A stretch of 64,000 nt of DNA from Maea johnstoni (taxonomy: Eukaryota; Annelida; Polychaeta; Spionida; Magelonidae): assembly GCA_963942565.1 (NCBI GenBank), contig OZ012699.1:1359568-1423567 (forward strand), given 5' to 3'. Position 1 is the first letter of the stretch. Every line of letters begins with the position of its first letter. The notes under the pieces were generated by a model that was not told where the DNA came from, did no database searches, and worked only from the letters and a program-made list of their open reading frames with translations. Below are positions 53,696 through 64,000 of this stretch, piece by piece. The position numbers and the translations under genes are program-made.

Positions 53696-54900
53696 CTACT
53701 CTGATATCCGTTTATGCCGCCATCTGTCAAACATATCTAATAAAACATGGTCATTCAAATCTTTATTTTTTTTGTCAATGTTAAACAGATAATTAATGAC
53801 ATTATTTCTAGGCAGGGGCTCATTATAAACCAGTTTCTCCCTCCACTCTAGAAAGGTCTTTATTTTGTGACTGATGTTTGCATATTCAATAAAGTTGATA
53901 GCTGCATTACATATACTCTGTAGTTCATCTAAGGTTAGCATAACTCAGAAGTGGACTTAAAAATCATCTATTGTCGACATACCTTTTTCAAGTCAATCTC
54001 CTTTATGTGGTATTGTGATTAATTGTTGTACCATGGAGGAGAGAATTTAATATAACATCTTCAGCTAACTCTACATCACTGTCCCATAAAGGTTGTCAGC
54101 TTTTTAGAACATCTCTCCAGCATTAGTTGGTGGTAATCTCTATTTTTACATTTTTTGTAGTCAGAGCCAAATTTAACATCTATTTCTTCAAAGTCTTCAA
54201 AGTCTATTTGCGTTTTAAGCACAGAAATCTGCTTAGCCAGCCAGGTTTGAGCTACATCATGGAGTTTAAACCCACCATGGTATATTTCTCCTTCTAAGAT
54301 CTCCCTTCTTCATTTTGGAGGTGTAACACACCAGAGAAAGTTAAAGTATGTATTTTGAATATCCTTGATACAGATTACATTGATAGCAACCTTTCCATAG
54401 GGTGTAACGTTTCCTGATTTACTAAGTTCTAATTAATTTCTTTAACTACATTTTTTTTTAAATTTGTTCATATCAGGTTCTGATACACCTTTCAACCAGT
54501 TGATTAAGATCTCCCTGAGTTGATATGCTATCGGCATGTTGTAACACCAGATCCTTAACCTATCCGCAGCCACGCAAAACACAAGAAAGATGACCAATTA
54601 TCGACTGCAATTTTCTCTTCTGATCCTTCTTGTCTGAACATAACCTACGCTTATCTAGTGCACGAGTGCGCATGGTCTAGCAACTTCAGACAAAACTTTT
54701 CGAATAGAGTTACATTTGAAAAGTATTTTTAACTGAATTGCTAGATCCGTACGGTCTTCGTTTATCGAATTCATATTCTAACACATTAATTAACCCTTGT
54801 GAGCGCAAGTTGTAATTGTCCTTAGAAAAGTCTGATGCTAAATCGTATTTTTTCTTTGGCCAAAATTCAGTACCAAGTTGTTTCAGTACCATAACCTATT
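53696..54900 (-). mobile_element. LINE reverse-transcriptase 3'-half fragment
   Basis: The minus-strand translation contains NVTPYGKVAINVI, then YFNFLW, then GGFKLHDVAQTWLAKQISVL, the typical post-palm region of LINE reverse transcriptases (a 'GGLKLxD' box). It ends with INFIEYANISHKIKTFLEW. Several stops and frame changes break it. It is abutted by the inverted-repeat element starting at 54967. Confidence 0.7.
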
Positions 54901-55634
54901 CGGTCCAGCATAGTCATGTGACACATCAAAGTGAACCATGACTCGGGCACTGCAGACTGCCAACTAGTCTATGGGCTGGGTGGGTTTTCGTGTGCATGAG
55001 ATGTACCCTAAGTTACTCTCCATATTATTGTAGCTGGCTATCCCACATATTAGAAAAATCAGGGTAGACTTTTTGTAACCCAGCAATAAGCGAGAAAAAT
55101 GGCGTCATTCCTTGTCAATCAGGTAGCAAAATTAAGGTAGAATTCTGGGGTAGAGGAAACTAAAATGTCTATAACTTTTGTAATAACCAACGCAGATCAG
55201 TGGTTCACCATTTAAAATGTGTGTTTTGATATACTCTAAGCATCACTATGATTGTATTATAGATTACTTAAGTATTTAGGTCACTAAAGGTCAAAAGGTC
55301 ACAAAAATGGGGTCAAAGTGAAAATTCTACCCTTATCTGTAAAATCACTGTCATAGGGTACCGGTTTAATATATTCTTCATCTATTGCAATTGTTTGGCC
55401 AGGAAGATTATGAGAAAGACAATGAAATCAAACACAGGTTCTTGGTTATTATATATGTGCTGTCATAAAAAAGGAAAAACTGATGCCAATAAATCCAGAA
55501 TTTGCCCCTTGCAGGATGTATTTGCTTGGAAATGAACCTGACCCAGATGCTTTTATCAGAGTAGCCAATTCAAATGCTAAACAACCCTTAGATTGAGGCC
55601 GGCAAATAAGAATTTACATTAGCAATCTGGTCGG

Positions 55635-56225
<591 letters not shown>

Positions 56226-56229
56226 AATA

Positions 56230-57165
56230 TATATTCCCTAATCTCTTGGAATAAAGCGATTCTCACACGCATGTTGAATAACGATAGACAGCCTACAAAA
56301 CTCAACCACTTTTCTGATGAAAAAGTGCAAAGGAGACGTGCGTGCAAGACAGATCTGTGCAATTCAAAAGATGCCAACATTCCCAGACGAAATTTGAGTC
56401 GAGTGTAATGTGGCAAACCACTTATGTTGAACTTGGCTTTCAGAAACTCTTCTCCTTTTAGGTATATTTCACTCAAAGTCAATGGACCATGTGTTTGCTC
56501 TATATGTAAAGAAATCCATACTGGATAACTTGCTGGGTAATTGTTGCCCTACTTTCTTAATTAAGTACCATTTCTACCAAGTTTGTGTGCTATGATGTAG
56601 TCTATATGTTATGCTCACCATTCCTTTGGTCTAAACACAAAGTTTCGGAATAAATATATAGATTGTCTGAAAAGACTTGATCATCCAATCCTTTTTAACC
56701 ATTCATAGTTGGCATAACCAGATTTATTTAATGTCATTTAGTCATTGATCAAGATTGCTGTAATTCAGCCTATGACAGTCTCTGGTGGACCCCTGATCAC
56801 AGGATCCATCACTCAGTCAGAAGTGCAATTGATGATGTGAGAGCAAGCTGCCGTTCGCCCTCCCCCTCCCCATCCCACTTCACGAGGCAGATGATGGCGA
56901 CTGGATACTGCTGAGCCAGACTCCTGGAGACAACTACTTAGCCTGGTTGTCTGGGGCCTTAGATTATATTATACACATTAACTTCCTGCTATACAAAGAC
57001 TAGCACGTCGCCATTTCATAAATAAATCTAACCTCACAAGACTGGCTCGACACTGTTTCCTAAACAAATGCAACAAATAATATGTTTGGATGCACTTTGA
57101 TATGCAACGATGCACCTCATTGATTGAGCGATGCACATGCATCGATGTGAGCTAGTGTGTATATG
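56230..57165. other. Interior of the 3.4-kb element, no gene recognised
   Basis: Mixed-composition sequence without a supported ORF. A pyrimidine-rich stretch (CCCTCCCCCTCCCC) occurs near 56860. Confidence 0.35.
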
Positions 57166-57166
57166 T

Positions 57167-57169
<3 letters not shown>

Positions 57170-57258
<89 letters not shown>
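57170..57258. repeat. (TA)n tract
   Basis: Pure TA run within the 3.4-kb element. Confidence 0.95.
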
Positions 57259-57263
<5 letters not shown>

Positions 57264-58533
57264 TACCTTTAGAGCCATTGACAAATGATGTTTAGGTTTT
57301 TTAAAACAGAGATTAATTGGTAGTTGAAATCTCACAGTTTTGGCATTCACATCCTTCTATCACAAAATAAGTATAGGAAATGTACAGGAAATGGAAACAG
57401 AAAATAATAATACTTAAAATGAAAGCGTATTGGAATTTATAATGTAAGTGTAACTGTAATCAAATGGACTAACCAGTTGAGAATCACATATTAGTACTTT
57501 TTTGAGATACAGTGTTACCTTTCCCCAAACACACGAAAATATATAACTATTTGAAGTTCAACCAGAAGCTGAAAGTTATTACAAACCTTTTGAGCTAACT
57601 TAATTGTTTATAGGACATTCTGGGGAATTCAATATTTCCTGACTCTGTTTATTTTGGTGAAAATACGGTGGCCATCTTTAAAAGAAGTGATGCTGTAGCA
57701 ATGTGATTCGAATCTACACACCCAGACAGAAATATATTTAATATACAATAGGTGATGTGTGCAAGTCCTCTACCAATGTGCCCACCAGGTTCGAGCTGCC
57801 AGCCACCAAACTTTTGTGAGTGACCCCAGTTGAAAGATGGCAGATTGGGTGTATACTGTGTTAACCATTAGAAATGACCATCTTTGAATAAACATTTATT
57901 TAGGTAGAGAAATATAGGGGGGTCACTAGCAATAGGGAGGACACCCATAATAAGTGCTCAGTGACCCTAGGGGCCAGTGTTACAAGCAGTGTTACAACGG
58001 TACCCTCTGACAGCAATTTTACTGATAAGGGTAAAATTTCACTTTGACCCCATTTTTGTGACCTTTTGACCTTAAGTGACCTAAATACTTAAGTAATCTA
58101 TAATACAATCATAGTGATGCTTAGAGGATATCAAAACACACATTTTGAATGGTGAACCACTGCTCTGCGTTGATTATTACAAAGGTTATAGACATTTTAG
58201 TTTCCCCTACCCCAAAATTCTATCTTAATTTTGCTACCTGATTGACGAGGAATAATGCCATTTTTCTCGCTTATTGCCGGGTTACTAAAAGTCTACCCTG
58301 ATTTTTCTTATCTGTGGGATAGCCAGCTACAATAATATGGAGAGTGACTTAGGGTACATCCCATGCACACGAAAACCCACCCAGCCCATAGACTAAACTG
58401 CCTAATTCCGTAATATGTAGAAGAACTTTAAGATTGGTGAGAAAGGCTATTCTCTGAATACATTTGAACTTCTCGCATACATATATGTTGTCATGGTCCT
58501 CTAGGTTGTTTCCACTTACACTCAGACATTACA

Positions 58534-58534
<1 letters not shown>

Positions 58535-58583
<49 letters not shown>

Positions 58584-58587
58584 CATA

Positions 58588-58670
<83 letters not shown>
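58535..58670. repeat. (CA)n passing into (TA)n
   Basis: About 20 CA units are followed by about 50 TA units with two short breaks. Confidence 0.95.
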
Positions 58671-58672
<2 letters not shown>

Positions 58673-59099
58673 GCTATATGACAAGAACAGTGACGTAAAA
58701 TAAAAACTCCAATTTCTTAACCTCGGTTTAATCATATACAATCGTGTCGGTTATTCGTCAAAAGGCACATAGTTTGAAATCATTTTTTTGGTCCAACTTT
58801 GGTCCTGGAAAATTGACATATCAAAATACCGTGCTATCCCTTCATAACAGAGGCATAATGGATTCTATATTACAAATACAATTACAATTACAATTACAGT
58901 AACGCTATCCCAATTATCTTGCAGGGATGACGAAATGATAAAAATCACCAGTATAACATAGATAACCTGGGCTAGTATACTTCTACTGTAGATTCTGCTT
59001 ACTCTAAGGCTCTGGTTAGTGATCCCATTGGTATCCCTTTATATTTCCTAACCAAAAGCAAATCGCACGCACTACGCAAAGTTATCCTAAAGCCCGTCT

Positions 59100-59480
59100 C
59101 ACACAGGCAAGGACAGTGTAAGGACAGTGTTAGGACATGCCACGATCAGGAATTTCGTTCAAAAAATTCGTTCAATTCCTGATCGTAACACCGTCCTAGG
59201 TCATGTCCTAACACTGTCCTGGGTGTCCTAGGTGCATCGCCGACAGAGGGCATGTCATTCACGACAAATTGCCTGTCGTGCGTGTCCTAGCTCGGAATTG
59301 AGACATGTCTCAATTCCGAGCTAGGACATCCAGGAAACGAAAGACAATTTGTTTGTCCCCGACGTGTCCTAACAATATCGGGGACCTGTCCTAGGACAGT
59401 CGGCATTGTCCTAACTGTGTCTTGCGATCAAAATTAGGTGTCCTGAAGGAAAATGGACCCGCGACACTGCCAGGACAGTG
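59100..59480. repeat. Palindrome-dense left subterminal region
   Basis: It contains a perfect 46-bp palindrome (59283-59328) centred on GAGACA/TGTCTC. It also has a larger imperfect hairpin around CACGATCAGGAATT and AATTCCTGATCGTAAC (59145-59190). Such inverted words may bind a transposase or fold in single strands. Confidence 0.8.
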
Positions 59481-60649
59481 TTAGGACACGATTTTTGCCG
59501 TGGCCTAATCACGTGACTTGGGGATTCCCCGTGACGTCGGTTGGGAATTCCCGCATCATAACGAGGCCATCATGGCGTGCACGAAGCTAACTTTGAAAAT
59601 CAACCACCCCTTTCGAAAAGGGCAAAGTCATGGGCGGGCATTTACCTATGTTAAATAGTGCAATTTATGTTACATTAATAAATTCAAACATGAAATTGGC
59701 ACTTTGAGAATAAAGTGCATAGAACCGCCACAATTGCTTCTTCTTGTCACTTAAGGATGCCCGCACCAGTTTCTTTTGCCCTTAGAATTTTTTAATTTTT
59801 GGATGTGTTATACCTGATGGGACAAAACAAGAGAAAATGTAAAAAGAAATTGGCTGTTTGGTCGATTTTTCTTGTTAGAGACAAATTTGTGATATTTGAA
59901 AAGTAGCCATTTGAGAGAAATAGGGCTGCCAAGACACACATTTTTTGATTTTCTGCTCATTGAGTTTTTCGTGCGCAGAAAAATGAATTGCCAATCTTTA
60001 TAAACGTTAATTTGCATGTAGTTATTGGAGTAGATCATCTCTCTGCTAGCACAAACTATATTCCAAACCCTACTATATCTTTTGCACAGTTTTTCCGTAA
60101 AAATGAACGCAAATATATGGCAATTTATTGCAGATAAAGAACTGTAAAAAAAAATACAGAGAATTTATTTAATTTTATGATATTTTCTTGCCCTGTAAAT
60201 TTTCATTCTATATGCGAAAAAAATGGGGGTGTTATGAGTTAATTTCTTTTGCTACAGAGCTAAGAGTGAAAGGGTACTTTTTTTGCTTTTTATGAATATG
60301 AAAAGACAATGACGCGGCATTTGTTTCCCTATTGCTGTGGCAACAATAGGGAGGAAATCCCTTTGTTGGAGTCGTGTTGCGATTGCTAAGATGCGAATAT
60401 CGGGCATTATGTCACACATAATGAAACATAACAAAAATATTTGTCAAAAGATTTTTTTAATTTTTTGATATGTTCTTGATTTGTTAATTTGCTTTCACTA
60501 CACAAAAAGAAAAGGGGGGTGTACGAGTGACTTTTCTTGCTACAGAGCCACGAGTGATCGGGTACGTTTTATGACTTTTTGCAAATAAAATTAGCTATGT
60601 ACATGGCAACAATAGGGAAATTACCTTTGTTGAAGTAGTCAGTGAAATA

Positions 60650-60835
60650 ATGACGGGTCTGTACCATTGTCAGCTACTTGTGTGCAATCAGTTAAGACGT
60701 CAACTGAAAGCTTTTGTATTCCCAGGGGTGTCCAACTGTCTCATTGTCGTTCCAGCCTGCGACAGGGGCTACGAAACATGCGACAAGTCAAAGGCACTGT
60801 TTAATCCTTTGTAATGTAATGTAATGTAATGTACA
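60650..60835 (+). mobile_element. LINE 3' terminus with (TGTAA)n tail
   Basis: An open frame with CNQLRRQLKAFVFPGVSN and CDRGYETCDKSKALFNPL ends in TAA at the start of a TGTAATGTAATG repeat tail. This is the usual end structure of CR1/L2-like LINEs. Everything upstream is missing, so it is 5'-truncated. Confidence 0.6.
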
Positions 60836-62059
60836 GTTGACTGTACTTTTAGAATACAAAATAGCATTTTACTGAATATACAAAGTGAGCAAACGAAAAA
60901 GCACACAAATATGTGTACAAAGTATTAACTTATCCAACTGAACAGTAACGTACACAAACAGAAAAAAGAGTGAACTAAAAGCGGCTATTCATCAACAAAC
61001 ATCGAGTTATCAACATTATCAGGAACCTTAGATAAATAAAACAAGTGGATATGAAACAAGCCGGTCAACCTGAACCGCCTAGCCTCAACCAATAGCCCAA
61101 AGGTCATGCTCTGCGTATGCCCAGATGATGCTGGTGCACAGGTTTCTCTGTAATGTAAATGATACGAGAGCCCTGATTGGTCCTGATTGTCAGATCAGAA
61201 AATGGTGTACCAACATCTGGAAACATGAACATCTTTATGAAACAGCAAAAGTGTGATGCTGTTCATGCAGTTTAAATATAAATGGCAAACAGCACTGCAA
61301 AAAGACATAATTTAACCACCACTTTCATGCGTTCATATGGTAGAAGGTCCATGTTTTATTGAGGAAAATGTCCGTGCCCTTGTGCGCAGGGCGGGAAAAT
61401 AACTAATAAATCGCTCAACAGTACGCTACGACGGGATGAATCTGGCATCCATCCCTGATGTCTATGTCACGCATGCCTGACTCCTGTAATATACGCAACA
61501 ATGGGACGTCTCCCAACTTTTGAAAAAGAGCTGGTGCGGGCACCCTTAATTCGCGTTAAAATGAATAGATCTACAGGCGATTATACCCCACATGCGAAAA
61601 CGCCCCATTTCCTTCACTGTACTAAAATTGGTGCATTTATTCTTCTTTCCCTTCTCTTTTTCCTTTTACTCTCCCTTGTTAAAACCTGTTGCTACTTGCG
61701 AAATAGCGATTTTGCAACATTTTGAATATCAAATCATTTTTATGCCATTAATTTTTGGTCAATCGCTATAGGGATTAAGATCTGCCGCTGAGCATTGGTG
61801 CAGATTTATAGCCGAGACGTAGGTGTTTGTTGCCAAAACTTATATTTTGTGAAATGACACAAAAATCATATTTTCCAACGGTCGCTGAGCCGGGATTTAG
61901 TCCTGGCTCTGAGGGCAGTGAGCCAGGATTTCGTCCCGGCGCAGTGCGGTTAACCGGGACCACTTTAAAGTCACAGAAACAACTTCTCACTGAACAGAGT
62001 GTGTTATCCAAGCCCAGGTATTTTCATAGCTATGTGCTATAATACTCATTAAAGCATTT

Positions 62060-62990
62060 ATTGCGCAACTAATATGATGCTGGCGTTGCAAGGAAGCTAG
62101 CTCCAAGCATAACTTGGCCAAAGATTAATGGCATAAAATTAGGATGATTTCAACCTATGGCAGAATCGTCATTTTGTAACAAATTTGAAAAGTTTTACGT
62201 AGTAAAAGGCATGAGGAATGAATTTTAAACCGCATTGAAATTGACTCACGAAAGTGCAAGTGATTTATTTTTTCCGTGAATATTGAGTCCACCAGTTCAG
62301 CAACCTTTCCCAATACTAGACATGGCATTAACTTTAATAAGATTTCCAACTTTCGCAACATCTATATATAGCGACAGATTCTGAAGCGAATTACGTGGTA
62401 AATAAAATGAATTATGGTGGTTCCAACCACTCAAACTGCATTAAAATTGGCCTATGGAAGGGCGAGTAATTCCGTGAACATTGAGTCCATCGCTGTGGGA
62501 ACCTTTCCTGCCACTAAAGATGGCAAAATCTTGATTTTGCGTAACATAAGCAGAAGAATCGTTTATGTCACATAGAATGAATAGAGGCAGTTCTAATGAT
62601 CTAAATCACATTAAAATTGACCCATGGAACTGTGAGTAATTCAATTTCACATGAACATTGAACCATCACTATGGCAACTTTTCCCGCTACTAAAAATGGC
62701 ATGACAATAACCAAGATTTTAACAGTTTGCATATGATAATTATGGCGGTTCTAACCATTCATACCACATTAAAATTGACCCATGGAAGGGTGAGTAATTC
62801 CTTTTTTCCGTGAACATTGAGTCTACCACTGTGGCAACTTTACCCGCTATTTAAGATGGCATGAAAATTACTAAGATTTCAACCTTTCGCAAAATTTTCA
62901 TTTCGCAAAACATTTGGAAGACAATTATATGTCAAGTAGAATGATTTGTGGCGGTTCTAACGATGTAAACTGCATTAAACTATAAGTCCT
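62060..62990. repeat. Degenerate ~165-200-bp tandem array, second block
   Basis: It has the same family words as 45225-46200: GGCGGTTCTAACGAT, TTAAAATTGACCCATGG, TTTCCGTGAACATTGAGTC and GCAACTTTTCCCGC. Units lie near 62218, 62408, 62578, 62740 and 62943. It is contained inside the 59090-63727 element. Confidence 0.8.
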
Positions 62991-64000
62991 TTGCAGCAAA
63001 TACTACTTTTTCAGCTACCTAGTTTTAAGTCTTAAAGACCTCGCTTTATACAATATTAATTTTTTGGGTTATAACATGTATACGAAACAACCATCACGAA
63101 TATTCAAAAGGTTTCCTCTCCACATGTGAAGCTGTGATGAGAAGGAATCATGTGAGATGAAGTAATACTTGCGGTGGCAAGTAATACCATTTCTAAGTAA
63201 AATCGGCATATGTTATGGAATACTGTTGGATATGTATATATCTACTTGAAGTCTGCAATTGATCAGTTTATATATTATGTTTATGGGACAGCTACGAGAT
63301 GGTCAAGACATGTCCCCGCATTGTCCCCGACACATCCCGGACGCATATTATATGTCCTATATACATCGGGGACATTTCAAGCAATTTGCATAATGTCTGC
63401 GACCTGTCTTCATTGTCCTAACATTGTCGGGGATGTGTCCGCGACACATCCCTGACAGTTCTGCACCCAACAGGACTTACTCAAGAGTTCCTAGTTGTAT
63501 CTCAATGAAGTCTTGTTCATGGTTCACACTGTCCCCGACGTGCCCTCGACATGTCCTCGACATGTCCTCGACATGTCCCCGACACCACCAAGGCAGCCTA
63601 ATTTGCATATTTTTCGTCAATTTTCACCTAGGACTTTGTCGGCATCCAAAAAATCGTGATGTCCTGGATGTCCTAGCTAGGTCTTGGCAAAAAGTCCTAG
63701 CTTGACACGTCTGTGTGAGACGGGCTTTAGGGTACCCTCATGACAGTCTCCGATGACAACCCCAGTTACAGTGTCCCACGCTCTACACGATTTATCACAC
63801 ACAGCGATTCGGGACACAGGACATTCACCTTGGCGCTTTTGAAAGGGGCAAATACTAGATTATCCAAGTTCGAATGATTGATATGTCTGTAGACGACTCA
63901 TACGAGCAGTGAATTTTAACGAGTTTGAAAATTACTTTACCTTGATTTTTGTGATCAAATCAAAGCTTAAGCTTTACATGAGGCCAACTTACTATTATCT

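Larger units (their letters stand above)
59090..63727. mobile_element. 4.6-kb inverted-repeat DNA element
   Basis: Ends are AAGCCCGTCTCACACAG and its complement CTGTGTGAGACGGGCTT, with TA beside each. Both subterminal regions (59100-59480, 63290-63700) are packed with GGACAGTGTTAGGACATG / GACATGTCCTCGACATGTCC-type words in both orientations. The flanks match the unoccupied locus 47155-47400, proving insertion. The interior holds a LINE tail (60650-60835) and a ~200-bp degenerate array (62060-62990). No transposase is recognised, so it is probably non-autonomous. Confidence 0.75.

Noticed and set aside
61501-61725. 74-residue ORF with a hydrophobic C-terminal stretch inside the 4.6-kb element
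   Set aside because: No domain, no paralogue, no splice partners; length is compatible with chance.

Overview
The window is AT-rich animal nuclear DNA, probably from a marine invertebrate. Evidence: spliced genes with GT..AG introns, long (TA)n tracts, many non-LTR retrotransposon pieces and many MITEs. I cannot name the species; lancelet, hemichordate, mollusc or cnidarian are all possible.

The host genes are three copies of one small secreted-protein family. Gene 1 (2076-13592, +) and gene 3 (40074-44837, -) have six exons each. They sit in the two arms of a large inverted duplication (about 1364-17338 and 37929-45221). Gene 2 (19629-23414, +) has four exons, is much more diverged, and lies between the arms. 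Each encodes a signal peptide plus a compact domain that looks NTF2-like (SnoaL/DUF4440 type), with conserved VFPG, MG-x-[YF]-YL and TPWPV motifs and identical exon lengths (114 and 151 nt) and phases. Genes 1 and 3 differ at about 27 codons by replacement and at only about 3 silently, which suggests adaptive divergence. They also carry two extra 27-nt phase 1-1 microexons that gene 2 lacks.

The two arms date the insertions. Arm 1 alone holds a duplicated promoter segment, a 2.1-kb fold-back element (intron 2), a full-length LINE with an unbroken 1196-codon ORF and a 28-bp target duplication (intron 3), and a truncated LINE between 308-310-bp direct repeats. Arm 2 alone holds a 175-bp MITE. 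Each of these has a matching empty site in the other arm.

Between the arms, 26.1-30.1 kb is almost pure satellite: a 91-bp array, a ~195-bp array, then a ~41-bp AT minisatellite. The minisatellite recurs inverted at 35.6-37.3 kb, so the two blocks look like long terminal inverted repeats. They bracket a fossil element with a Ginger/Gypsy-type integrase, an OTU protease and an F-box region.

From 45.2 to 64.0 kb I see no convincing host gene. It holds ~200-bp degenerate arrays, very long (TA)n tracts, several TA-flanked MITEs, a solo LTR with a 5-bp target duplication, LINE fragments, a 3.4-kb element with ~400-bp inverted ends, and a 4.6-kb inverted-repeat element whose unoccupied paralogous site lies at 47.2 kb.
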